64,000 bases of DNA from DTU019 sp050949825 (GTDB taxonomy: Bacteria; Bacillota; Syntrophomonadia; Syntrophomonadales; Syntrophomonadaceae): NCBI GenBank assembly GCA_050949825.1, contig JBMNGL010000003.1, forward strand, positions 124,001 through 188,000, in the 5' to 3' direction. Below, piece after piece: positions 44,572 through 54,185 of the stretch. Every line of letters starts with the position of its first letter. Within the stretch, counting starts at the first letter, position 1. The notes beneath the pieces were generated by a model. It saw nothing but the letters and a program-made list of their open reading frames with translations, did no database searches and was not told the DNA's origin. A program made the translations under genes and the position numbers.

Positions 44572-46410
44572 CTAGTAGTCGAAAGCCGCAGCGGGCACAT
44601 CCAAGACCGAACGATCGGCATCAATAATGATCTCGGCTGTCTTCCATACATCGGGGACTACATTACGCAGGTAGTAGCGGGCTGCCTCCACCTTGCCCTG
44701 ATAAAAGGCGTAGTCATAATGATCGATTCCCACCTCCCGGGCACGGCGGGCCGCTATTAGGGCTTGATCAAGCATGAGCCGGCCACCGTATAATTGTGCG
44801 GTTGCAGTCAGGATGCGCCGGGCATAAACGGGGAGCATTTCCATCTGGTTGTTGCCAGCAAAACCCAGCAGGGTCTTTTGCATATTACCATAAGCGGCCA
44901 GGGCTTTACCTAGATGGGCGAATTCCTGTGCAAATTCTGCATTGTCCTGGTTGGCGGCGTAGAAATCCTTTATCTCCTTGATAAAGGCGGCAAAAACACT
45001 GCCTTTTTTCATAGTCATTTTACGGCCCACCAGATCCAGGGCCTGGATGTAGTTGGTACCTTCCCAAATCGAATAGATCTTTATGTCACGGGCTATTTGC
45101 GCAACCGGATACTCCTCACAATAGCCATAGCCGCCATAGGCTTGGATGGCTTCACCACACAGCCACCAGCCTTCATCACTGGGATAGGCTTTGCATAAGG
45201 GGGTAGTGACTTCAATTAGATCATTGGCTTGCTGCCGCCGGATGGGATCGGTGTCATGGCGGCGGATATCAAAAGCAAAATAGGTCTTGTAGAGCATAGC
45301 CCTTATTGCTTCCACATGAGCCTTGCCCATCAAAAGGGTTCGCTTCAGGTCTTCATGCTGAATTATAGGCACCCGACCTGCTTTGGGATTAGTGAGCAAG
45401 CGTCCCTGAATTCTCTCCTTGCAATAATCCCTGGCATTGTAGAAAGCGTTGGCAATACAGGATAAAGCCAGATGGCCTGTTTCCATGCGGGCCAGATTCA
45501 TCATCTGGAACATCTGTGCCATGCCCTGGCCTTTGCCTTCGTTGTCTAAGGGATTTTGGCCTAGCAGCCAGCCCCGGCAGCCATCGTTTTCGCCAAAATT
45601 TAAGGCCGCTGTTACTGAGCCATACTGGCCTAATTTATGCTCGATGCCGGTTGTCTGCACATCATTGTCCACCGTGCCGCCATCCTCATTTATCCACAAT
45701 TTAGGAACCACAAACAAGGAAATACCTGCAGTTCCGGGCCGTGATCCCTCCACCCGGGCCAGGTAAAGGTGAATAATGTTTTCAGTAAAATCGTTGTCTC
45801 CGCCGGTGATGAATATCTTTTGTCCTTTAATCTTGAATACCCCGGGATCTTCGGTAGGATAAGCGCGGGATAGTATATCACCCACGTCCGAACCTGCGCT
45901 AGGTTCAGTGAGGCACATGGTTCCTGACCATGATCCATCCATCATTTTGGGCAAAAACAATTCCTTGACCTTTTGGCTGCCAAAGCTCTGGATTAAGTCG
46001 GCTGCCCCGCTGGTAAGTATAATGTAGGGTCCGAAGGTTGGATTGGCGGCATTAAACATCTCCCATACCATAGCATGGAGGATATACGGCATCACCATGG
46101 CATCCTCCGCTTCATCGATATTGCTGGTACCCCACCCTTCCTGTTGCAGCTTGTGAAACAAGGGGCCAAAACTAGGAGGCACTGTAACCCGACCGTTTTC
46201 AAAACGGACCGGATTTTTTTCGCCATCGGTATTGGTCGGTTCGATCACCTCTTTGGACATCTTTAAGATGGGGGCTAAGAATGCCTTGACATCATCCTTG
46301 GAATAATAGCCAGCAAAGCGGGGATAATTGAAAATCTCCTCAGTCGGCAACCATTCCTGCAGGATGAACTCAAAATCGCGGGTATTCTGGTAAGCAAAAT
46401 TAGCTGACAT
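44572..46410 (-). CDS. Long-form acyl-CoA dehydrogenase
   Basis: 612 residues, about 230 longer than the classic short-chain enzyme, like the AcdA/DmdC-type family. An N-terminal extension precedes the flavin-binding core (MCLTEPSAGSDVGDILSRA, GQKIFITGGDNDFTENIIHLYLAR), with IQAYGGYGYCEEYPVAQIARDIKIYSIWEGTNYIQALDLVGRK-like motifs and a C-terminal extra domain of about 130 residues. Such long dehydrogenases are abundant in syntrophic fatty-acid oxidisers (known association); the exact substrate is not evident. Intact, 224 nt after the thiolase gene. Confidence 0.9.
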   Translation of the reverse strand: MSANFAYQNTRDFEFILQEWLPTEEIFNYPRFAGYYSKDDVKAFLAPILKMSKEVIEPTNTDGEKNPVRFENGRVTVPPSFGPLFHKLQQEGWGTSNIDEAEDAMVMPYILHAMVWEMFNAANPTFGPYIILTSGAADLIQSFGSQKVKELFLPKMMDGSWSGTMCLTEPSAGSDVGDILSRAYPTEDPGVFKIKGQKIFITGGDNDFTENIIHLYLARVEGSRPGTAGISLFVVPKLWINEDGGTVDNDVQTTGIEHKLGQYGSVTAALNFGENDGCRGWLLGQNPLDNEGKGQGMAQMFQMMNLARMETGHLALSCIANAFYNARDYCKERIQGRLLTNPKAGRVPIIQHEDLKRTLLMGKAHVEAIRAMLYKTYFAFDIRRHDTDPIRRQQANDLIEVTTPLCKAYPSDEGWWLCGEAIQAYGGYGYCEEYPVAQIARDIKIYSIWEGTNYIQALDLVGRKMTMKKGSVFAAFIKEIKDFYAANQDNAEFAQEFAHLGKALAAYGNMQKTLLGFAGNNQMEMLPVYARRILTATAQLYGGRLMLDQALIAARRAREVGIDHYDYAFYQGKVEAARYYLRNVVPDVWKTAEIIIDADRSVLDVPAAAFDY

Positions 46411-46634
46411 ATTTAAAATCCCTCCGTTTCAGGCTGTCCCCTACAAGTGGAAACCGCCTTTTAATCAGGAAATCTTTATCACCGCCGGGTGATGGCAGCT
46501 TGCCCTTGCCATCACCCGACTCTGAAATATTTTGGAGAGGTAATATGGGTAGCCTTTTATTGATAGTTGGGAAGCGTCCCCACGGCGTGAATTTGCCGAA
46601 AACCGTGTTGCAGCGGCCGTCCCTCTGACACGTT

Positions 46635-47843
46635 TTATACGTCCCGGGTCCACAGGGAGGCCATGGCAGATCCGCCGCCAACGCATAAGGACGCTCCTCC
46701 TACAGTGAGGTTCAATCTTTCCATTTCGTAGTACAGGCTTACAATGATGCGCAAGGCCGTGCATCCTACCGGATGGCCCAGGGCAATCCCAGAGCCGTTA
46801 TGGTTGGTTCTTTCCAGGTCGATCTTTAGGCCAAAATCCTCTTGAATCATACGGTCAACCCCGATAAACTGCGCTGCGAAGGCCTCATTGATCTCCCAAT
46901 ACTCGACATCCTCATACTTCATACCAGCTTGTTTAAGACACTTGGGAATAGCCACAGCCGGGCCCAAACCCATCACTTTAGCCTCCACCCCTTCAGTGCA
47001 GACATTAATCAATTTCATCAAAGGTTTGAGACCCAGCTCATCGGCTTTGTTTTTCGTCATTAATACCGCCGCAGCAGAACCATCATTAATGCCGGAGGCA
47101 TTGGCGGCAGTGACCACACCTTCCTTTTTAAAAGCTGGCGGCAGCTTGGCCATAGTTGCCAAGCTGGCTCCCTGAATAGGATGTTCATCGTTTTCAAACA
47201 TAACCGTACCTTTTTTGGATTTCATGCTAACCGGGATAATTTCCCTTTTAAATCGCCCCTCGGCAATAGCTTGCACAGCCCGGTTATGGCTTAAGACCGC
47301 AAGTTCATCGCATTCCTCACGGGTAATTCCGTATTTTTCAGCCACATTTTCAGCGGTGATACCCATGTGCCCACCGGCCAGCGCACAGATCAAACCGTCC
47401 GATAACATCGCATCCTGCGCCTTGCTGTCCCCCATGCGGAAACCGTTGCGGCCCTGCTGCAGGATATAAGGGATATTGCTCATACTTTCGGTCCCGACCA
47501 CCAGGGCAATGTCGGTTTTCCCCAGGGCCAGACTGTTGGCTGCTACTTCTAAAGCCCTCATACCGGAGGCGCAGTTCTGGCTGAGCATGGTGGAGCCAGA
47601 GCGGGCATCCATGCCTACCGCCATAGCCACCTGCCGGGGCGGCAGGGAGCCATTACCGTGATGCAAGCACATCCCTAACACAAGCTCATCGACCATTTCA
47701 GGATCAATTCCTGCCCGGTTGATGGCCTCGGTTGCCGTAACAACTGATAATTCATTAGCTCTTACCGATTTTAATGAACCTAAAAAATCACCAATAGGCG
47801 TTCTGCAAGCACTTACCATTACTACTTCATTGATTGGAGCCAT
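46635..47843 (-). CDS. Acetyl-CoA acetyltransferase (thiolase)
   Basis: 402 residues, complete. Nucleophilic Cys in MLSQNCASGMRALEVAANS, GVVTAANASGINDGSAAAVL, NHNGSGIALGHPVGCTALRI with catalytic His, and the C-terminal CVGGGSAMASLWTRDV (note Ser where many have the second Cys context CxG; the GASLCVGGG Cys is retained). RBS TAAGGAGGTAATGAC precedes the ATG. It is the first gene after the sigma-54 promoter match and a paralogue of the broken thiolase at 41.2-42.4 kb. Confidence 0.94.
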   Translation of the reverse strand: MAPINEVVMVSACRTPIGDFLGSLKSVRANELSVVTATEAINRAGIDPEMVDELVLGMCLHHGNGSLPPRQVAMAVGMDARSGSTMLSQNCASGMRALEVAANSLALGKTDIALVVGTESMSNIPYILQQGRNGFRMGDSKAQDAMLSDGLICALAGGHMGITAENVAEKYGITREECDELAVLSHNRAVQAIAEGRFKREIIPVSMKSKKGTVMFENDEHPIQGASLATMAKLPPAFKKEGVVTAANASGINDGSAAAVLMTKNKADELGLKPLMKLINVCTEGVEAKVMGLGPAVAIPKCLKQAGMKYEDVEYWEINEAFAAQFIGVDRMIQEDFGLKIDLERTNHNGSGIALGHPVGCTALRIIVSLYYEMERLNLTVGGASLCVGGGSAMASLWTRDV

Positions 47844-47877
47844 GTCATTACCTCCTTAAACGCTTTCCCGTATATAG

Positions 47878-47893
47878 AGCAAAAAGCATGCCA
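47878..47893 (-). promoter_or_regulatory. Sigma-54 (-24/-12) promoter of the beta-oxidation genes
   Basis: The minus strand reads TGGCATGCTTTTTGCT. It has the invariant GG and GC separated by 10 nt and matches TGGCACGN4TTGCW at all but one specified position. A transcript would start about 24 nt before the thiolase ATG, and a sigma-54-dependent activator gene lies next upstream. Confidence 0.75.
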
Positions 47894-48116
47894 ATTAAAG
47901 ATCATGGCAGCCTTTGAACGGCAAATGCCGGAGATAACGGCAATTGTTCAGAGTTGATTCTACATGGTGCTTGATGCTGCGTGGCGGTATGTTTATCCCA
48001 TTATGGGATAGTAGCAGGCACTGGGATTGCTATGGAGAGCAGAATGGCGGGATTCCGAGAATCTTGCGAAGGATATAGAACAAGGTATCTCAAAATAGGA
48101 GAAGGGTTCTAAAAAT

Positions 48117-48170
48117 CGGGGGCGGGACGGGACAAGGGACCGGTTCCCCTGTCCCACCCCGCCCTGATTG
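48117..48170 (-). terminator. Terminator after the sigma-54 activator gene
   Basis: On the minus strand GGGCGGGGTGGGACAG can pair with the following TTGTCCCGTCCCGCCC and is followed by GATTTTTAG. It isolates the regulator from the thiolase promoter about 230 nt away. The rest of 47894-48178 has no gene. Confidence 0.6.
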
Positions 48171-48178
48171 AGCACGGC

Positions 48179-50205
48179 TTAGCTCAAACCGTATTTTTCA
48201 AGTTTACGATATAAGGCTGAGCTGTGTATCCCCAGGGCCTTGGCGGTCTTGGTCCGGTTGCCGCCGGTTTTGTTGAGGGCCTGAGTAATGATTTCTTTTT
48301 CTATCATTTCAACTGTTTCTGTAAGCCCCTGCTGCAATTCATGTGGTATTTTGATCTGTTTTACATCCTCAACGGACAGAGAGGGAAAATGATCGGGATT
48401 AAGACATGTTTCACTATTCATGCTGGCCAGGTTGACCGCCCTCTCCAGCAGGTTCTCCAATTCGCGGATATTGCCCGGCCAGGAATAGCGCTGCAAAAGC
48501 TGCAAAGCCGATGCAGAAATCCTATTCACACTGGTCTCCAGGTTCCGGTTGATGCGCGTCAGCAAATCGTGCACCAATAGGGGCAGATCATCCATGCGTT
48601 TTCGTAAAGGCGGTATCCTCAGGCGCACCACATTGAGGCGATAGTAGAGATCTTCGCGAAATTCACGTTTGGCTACCAGATCTTCAAGGTCACGATTGGT
48701 AGCAGCAACAATGCGGGCATTGATAGGAATGGGAGAGTTTCCGCCCACCCTTTCCACCACCCGCTCCTGCAAAACCGATAAGAGTTTAGTCTGCATGGTC
48801 AGGGGCATATCCCCTATTTCGTCCAGAAATATGGTGCCGCCCTTGGCCAGTTCAAATTTACCTGGCTTGCCGCCCTTTTTAGCCCCTGTGAAAGCCCCTT
48901 CTTCATAGCCAAACAGCTCTGATTCCAGCAGGTTTTCGGGCAAGGCAGCACAGTTGATGCGGATAAACGGCCCTGAGTAGCGGCGAACTGCCGGGCCATA
49001 TCCTTGGTCATGGAGAATTCCGTACTATCCCCGGTCAAATCCCGAAATTGCCAGCGGGCGTTGTAAATTGACCATACCTCGTCTTTGTATATATTGAGTT
49101 CTCTTTCAATCTGTTCCAGCTTGCGGGTCAAAATCTTGGCGCCACTCATATCCAGCACAACGCTCTGGCCAATAGCGCCGATTATTTCACCGTTCTTAAT
49201 GATGGGCTGGCGGCTTACCACAAGATCACGGCCATTTACCGGCCAATAATCAGCCTTGTATATCTTTCCTGTCTTGAGCACCTCGGGCAGCAGTGAGTGG
49301 GAGGTTAGCTCCAGTATGGGGCGCCCGATGCATTCTTCGCGCTTTCTCTCCAGTATATCCAGATAGGTCTGATTGATGAATGTAATGTTAGCATTCTTAT
49401 CCACTATTACGTACGCTAGATGGGGGCTTTCAATCAACCCCTCGATAACCATGGTAAATCGTTCTTCAGTTTCCTTCAGCATATCCATTAGGACTTGTGT
49501 ACCCGACATATCCAGCAAGAAGTAATGTCCGATAGCACCGATTATCTCCCCGTCCCTTTTTATGGGCATACGGGTCACCAGGGTATCATGGCCGTTTACA
49601 TTCCACAAGCTGGCCTGGTCGATCCGACCGGTTGCCAGTATTTGAGGCAATTCGGAATTAGGCACAACATCCAGAACGTATTTACCGATTACTTCCTCTT
49701 TACAAAGACCACCCATAATATTCATGAAGTTCTTATTCATATGGGTGATCATCCCCTCACGGTCCAACATGACAAATCCGATATGGGGATTTTCAAAAAG
49801 CGTATCCAGGATTACTGAAAATTCGCGTTCGACCTCCTGCAAACGCTTCATAAATACCTGAGCCCCGGACATATCAAGAAACAGACTGCGGGCTAAGGCT
49901 CCCAATACTTCTCCCTGATGCACAATCGGAAGAGCGGTAACTATAGTATCCCGTCCCTTTATGGAGCAGATATCAGCACCGACCGCCCGACCGGTTCGGA
50001 GTACATTGCTGATTTGACAATCGGGAATCACATCGAGGATATATCGGCCCTCTACCTCTTCTCTGGTATACCCCAGGGCTTCCAGGAGCGGCTTGTTCAT
50101 AGAACTAATGTAACCGTTCTTGTCCACGATTACATAAAACATATACCAGCTTTCAATCAACCCTTCCAGGACTGCGGTAATCTCGTTAAATGGAAATTTC
50201 GACAC
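48179..50205 (-). pseudogene. PAS-containing sigma-54-dependent transcriptional activator lacking Walker A
   Basis: Three PAS domains in tandem (each with an I/V-x-D-x-x-x-x-I-T/S-x-x-N core and a VLDVVP/ILDVIP close), then the sigma-54 AAA+ domain with ESELFGYEEGAFTGA (GAFTGA loop), Walker B GGTIFLDEIGDM, the sensor and R-finger region, and a C-terminal Fis-type helix-turn-helix (NRTKTAKALGIHSSALYRKL). Between MTKDMARQFA and RYSGPFIRINCAALPENLLESE about 28 residues that normally contain GESGTGKE are missing and the frame changes, at about 48985. As read the protein cannot bind ATP. Either a real deletion or an assembly collapse. Likely regulator of the adjoining beta-oxidation genes. Confidence 0.85.
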
Positions 50206-50429
50206 TCAAGATCGCCTCCATATCCTCTCACAGAACTCGCATTCTTACCCTTAAGCCCAGTAGCGTGTCTTCTAGTGATTGGAAGCAATATTAGCAGGTA
50301 TCTTGTGCGTAGCTAAAAGGTATGTTTAGGTTTATTATAACGGAATCGGCTAAATGGGGCTATGCCATTCATATGCCATAGCAACTTTCTTATGACGAAT
50401 AATGTCTATACGATACATTCCCGTTGCGA

Positions 50430-50972
50430 TCATAAAATCTGGCTGCGGTGGTCAGGTTCCAGGGACATAGCAGTTATATCCCACCATCCATAAGCCCTTT
50501 CCAGGGTTTTGAAGCCTTCTATATCCAGTGTCCTGGTAAACACGATTGTCCCTCCCAAGGTCCGGTAGAACCTCTGGTAAGGGTTGTCGTGCAAAGCCCA
50601 TACCATAAATGAATGAATTCCCATTTGGACCAGTTTATTTCTCACCGCTGCCATCAAGCGGCGACCAATGCCTTTGCGTTGAAATGGTTTCAAAACATAG
50701 ATAACATATAATTCACCTTTAAAGGGCAGATTGCCGACCCGCTCGGGGCCCAGGGCGGCAAATCCCACAATCTTGCCACTTTCGGTTTCCGCTACCATAA
50801 TGGATGATTCCGGGGCATTGATAAGTTCCCTGGCATATCGCTTGCGATCAGACATGGTAACCAGGGCCAGGTGATGCGGAGGAAGAATTCCTTCGTAGGT
50901 GCTTCTCCAGGTATCCACATTAACCCGCGCTATACCTGGCGCATCAGATAATTTTGCTTCTCTAATTAACAC
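50430..50972 (-). CDS. GNAT-family N-acetyltransferase
   Basis: 180 residues, GTG start with GGAGGTTTTTGT. Acetyl-CoA binding motif in YVLKPFQRKGIGRRLMAAV and the preceding beta strands (ELYVIYV) define the GNAT fold; N terminus IREAKLSDAPGIARVNVDTWRSTY is typical of the RimI-like branch. Substrate unknown. Monocistronic. Confidence 0.85.
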   Translation of the reverse strand: MLIREAKLSDAPGIARVNVDTWRSTYEGILPPHHLALVTMSDRKRYARELINAPESSIMVAETESGKIVGFAALGPERVGNLPFKGELYVIYVLKPFQRKGIGRRLMAAVRNKLVQMGIHSFMVWALHDNPYQRFYRTLGGTIVFTRTLDIEGFKTLERAYGWWDITAMSLEPDHRSQIL

Positions 50973-51044
50973 AAAAACCTCCTATACGTGCCCCACCCCG
51001 CCAAGAAGCTCGAAACCCCTGTTCACAGCCAGGCCGACCGTCTC

Positions 51045-51117
51045 GGAGGTGACACGGGGACGGGGTTGTTGTCACCCCGCGATGGGGTGACAACAACCCC
51101 GTCCCCGTGTCACCTCC
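51045..51117. repeat. Perfect 34-bp inverted repeat (REP-type palindrome)
   Basis: Left arm 51045-51078 and right arm 51084-51117 are exact reverse complements over 34 bp, separated by GCGAT. The core contains GGTGACACGGGGACGGGG. A further partial arm, GTGTCACC, follows. Shared parts occur at 38.23-38.42 kb and, more loosely, in the flanks of the transposase at 61.6 kb. Confidence 0.9.
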
Positions 51118-51143
51118 CGTGTCACCATTGTTTGCTTCCGTGG

Positions 51144-52610
51144 CTATTCTAGGGTTACAACACCGCTTGCTTCATCATAACTTACCAGATATCCAAATTG
51201 CTCCATTATAAAGCGCAGGGGAACATAGATTTCAAAATCCTTTAATACCGCCGCATTCCCCATGGATTGGCTTACTCCGTTAATCTGGCAGGTGTCACTG
51301 CCGACAATTATCTTGATTTCTTTATCGCCCTGGCTCAAGACAACAGCATCAATGCGATCCTGATCCTGTTGCAGCCCAAAGATGCGACTTAAATCAAATA
51401 CAGATACCATCAGGCGGCCCTCAGCCAGGTAAGCGCCGGAGAAATGATAGAAATCTCCATTATAGTTAACCATTACGGTGTTATCCAGTTCATCTTCGCT
51501 TATATTCAAGCTATTGGATGCGGTTAATACAGGCATCACCACCTGCACTGCCGGGACTGTTTTCATGATCCCGCCTACAGTCATCTGCACCTGCATTTCT
51601 TCAGCATCAATAGCTCCCTTCAGGGCTATCTCAGCCCGACCCTGTATGCTGTCAGGTGTTGCCTTGCCCTGCACCTGCACGGATAATTGGAGCTGATTAT
51701 CACTCCCCGGCTCCTGCAGCAATAGGGATATGTTTTGAACCTGAGTAACCAGATTGGGGCTGTAATCAGTCTGGTCATGACCGGTAAGCGACAGATACAT
51801 GTCGGTCGTATTAAACCCCAGGTCGTACGAACTCTTGATTGCAGAGGGGCTTATCGTGATGCTGAATTCATTCATGACAATATTGTTTAATGCCGATAAT
51901 TCCAATTCATTTGCCAGCAGGCCGGAAAGGAGTTCCGACACTACATCATTGGGTTGAGAGAAAATGATGGCCAGTGATTCAGCTATGGTCGCGACATAAT
52001 CGGGATCCCGAAAAGCATTTAGGAGGCTGAGCAGAGCCATTTTGTCGAGCTTCATGGTGCTGCTGCTTCCCGAAGTGACAAAACACCTTTCCGGAATAGG
52101 CTCTAAGAAGGTCGACAGCAGATCAGTGACAGCCTGATTCATGGCTAGTGCCTGGGCAGGGGAATAGCTTTGATAAGGGTTTGACCAGACATCGACTTCA
52201 TTTTCAAGGTAAACGTACTCTGGACAGTCAGGTATATCAAGCATCAAAGCTTGTGCAGTGGCTCTGGGAATGATCAGGCGGTTTTGGTTGAGATAAATCG
52301 TACCAGCCATATTCTGAGTTCCATCTTGCTCCTGCAAGGTGCCTTCAAATTTCAGCATGGCCTGCTTTTGGTTGGGATCGACCTGCAGAAACAGGTTTCC
52401 CTTAAAACTCAGAATATCTGGCATTGAAAACTCTAGATTACAGCTTCCTGTAACCGGTTGGTCTCCGTGAAAGACAGGCGTTTGCTGACTCAGAAGTTGC
52501 AGACTGTTAACAAATTGAGTCTTGGCCTGATTACCCTGACAAATTGCCGGAAAAGCACCCCATAGTAATAGACAGCATAAAACCGCTGCGAGAATCCTTT
52601 TTTTCACCAT
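51144..52610 (-). CDS. Secreted protein with C-terminal copper amine oxidase N-domain-like module
   Basis: 488 residues. Signal peptide at 1-25 (ILAAVLCCLLLWGAFPAICQG). A long beta-rich middle region resembling DUF-type secreted stress or wall proteins of Firmicutes, with no motif I can name, and a C-terminal 110 residues with MVSVFDLSRIFGLQ and IYVPLRFIMEQFGYLVSYDEASGVVTLE, the Cu_amine_oxidN1 stalk module, which in Firmicutes is a non-catalytic surface module. RBS AAAGGGGATGGGG precedes the ATG. Confidence 0.75.
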   Translation of the reverse strand: MVKKRILAAVLCCLLLWGAFPAICQGNQAKTQFVNSLQLLSQQTPVFHGDQPVTGSCNLEFSMPDILSFKGNLFLQVDPNQKQAMLKFEGTLQEQDGTQNMAGTIYLNQNRLIIPRATAQALMLDIPDCPEYVYLENEVDVWSNPYQSYSPAQALAMNQAVTDLLSTFLEPIPERCFVTSGSSSTMKLDKMALLSLLNAFRDPDYVATIAESLAIIFSQPNDVVSELLSGLLANELELSALNNIVMNEFSITISPSAIKSSYDLGFNTTDMYLSLTGHDQTDYSPNLVTQVQNISLLLQEPGSDNQLQLSVQVQGKATPDSIQGRAEIALKGAIDAEEMQVQMTVGGIMKTVPAVQVVMPVLTASNSLNISEDELDNTVMVNYNGDFYHFSGAYLAEGRLMVSVFDLSRIFGLQQDQDRIDAVVLSQGDKEIKIIVGSDTCQINGVSQSMGNAAVLKDFEIYVPLRFIMEQFGYLVSYDEASGVVTLE

Positions 52611-52760
52611 ATCCCCATCCCCTTTAACCTTACTTTCTTCTTAATATATTTCGAATAGAGCGCTTAAATGCTTTACCCCGCCAAATCCTTCCTGCCCTGA
52701 TTAATACCTCCTTACTGGGATCACCGGCTCCCCGCTTCGCTTGACTTCCCGACCCGTGTC

Positions 52761-53822
52761 TTACTTATTCCCCTGCCCCGAGTCCTGGCCTTTGTTGCCA
52801 TTATTTTGCAGAACCGAGGCTTGAGCCAGCTTCTTACTCAGTTCATCCAGGTTTTTTAGAGCAATCTCTGCTTTAATTAAAACCAGTTGTTTTTGTTTCA
52901 TCTCCACGGCCCGCCTGAAATCGGTCAGGGCATACTCGCTCTGGGTAAAAGCCTCACTATTGGTGCCTTCATCCTTCATCTTCAACATTTCCCACTGTTG
53001 CGTCAAGCCGCTGCTGTGATTTTGGGCCAGGGTCCAATTCTGCATATGGGCGTACGCCGCCATAATCATAATCTCGTATTTGAGCCGGTAGGCCGGGGCG
53101 GGCAGCTTCGATTTCAAGGCAGCCGCCTATATCCGCATAGAACCCATACATTTCAATGGCACTAACAAGGCTGTCTTCAGCCTTTTGGGCGCTGATGCTC
53201 ATGGTGAGGTCTTCCATGGTTTTTTCAAAGCGATCCCTTACCTCGGGCAGCAGTCCCGCTTTTACCGCTTCCGGTTCGAGGCTGTTCCACTCCTGATGGA
53301 TTTTACGGATACCGGTCTCTGCTTTGCTCCAGGTAGTGCCCTGTCCGGCTGCTGACCCTGCTGCTGCTGACCCTGCTGGCCTTGCTGACCCTCCCCCTGC
53401 TGACCCTGCTTGCTGCTGGCCCTGCTGCTGCTGACCTTGCTGATCTTGCTGCTGTTGGCCCTGTTGCTGCTGACCTTGCTGATCTTGCTTCTGCTGGCCC
53501 TGTTGCTGCTGACCCTGCTGCTGCTGACCCTGCTGCTGCTGGCCCTGCTGCTGCTTGACGCTGCCCCTGCTGCTCGGCCCTGCTGCTGGGCTGATACGGG
53601 TATCTCAATGAACTTAACCGTTTTGCCTATCTCCATGATCAAGGTCTCGGTCTCGTTAACCATATTGGAAAAGGCTTCCGGCTCTTTAGATCCAGTTTGC
53701 TTGTTTTCGCCCTGCGGCTTCTGTTCCGCCTCTTTTTTGGAGCAACCGCATAGCCCCAAGCAAGTAAGCACAAACAGCAACAGCATCACAATCAATCTTA
53801 TGGAAAGGGCGTTGCCCCTCAT
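52761..53822 (-). pseudogene. Lipoprotein with Gln/Gly-repeat linker (frameshifted)
   Basis: Start at the ATG at 53820-53822 (CGAGGTGAAGGC upstream). Signal peptide with lipobox LGLCGC, an acidic segment, then about 75 residues that in one frame read as (QQQ)G/QQG repeats, with Ser/Arg or Ala products when out of frame. After the repeat the frame shifts to TTWSKAETGIRKIHQEWNSL...EAVKAGLLPEVRDRFEKTME and DLTMSISAQKAEDSL, and again near 53110 into YRLKYEIMIMAAYAHMQNW. Corrected, it is a single protein of about 350 residues with a helical C-terminal domain. The indels fall in the repetitive tract and in one other place. Confidence 0.65.
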
Positions 53823-54185
53823 GCCTTCACCTCGTTGCAGCAATCTGTCATATTATCGATCGGCCTGATCATATTTAGATTATCCAGAACGTCTATGCAT
53901 TCATTCCCAATGCAGTGGGCCGCACGTCATCCGACTAGAATTTGCGACCTTACACATACGCCAAGAGGCCAAGCCGTCTTAAATTACAAAACGAGGAGAG
54001 TCCCCTCTCCTCGCGGCTCGGATTATTCACGATTGTTCTGGCCCTTTTTAAATCCATCGCCGCTGTAGCCCTGACCGGGTTTGACTGTAGACCTATAAGC
54101 GATGAACCAATCCTTTGATTAAGAAACCAACAGCCTTTTCTCACCGGCTGTTACTGCAGGCATATGTGTATCTGACCTGCAAACC
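53823..54185. other. Gene-free interval
   Basis: No gene seen. It contains one inverted repeat CGAGGAGAG/CTCTCCTCG at about 53991-54013 without a T run. Nothing else recognised. Confidence 0.5.
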
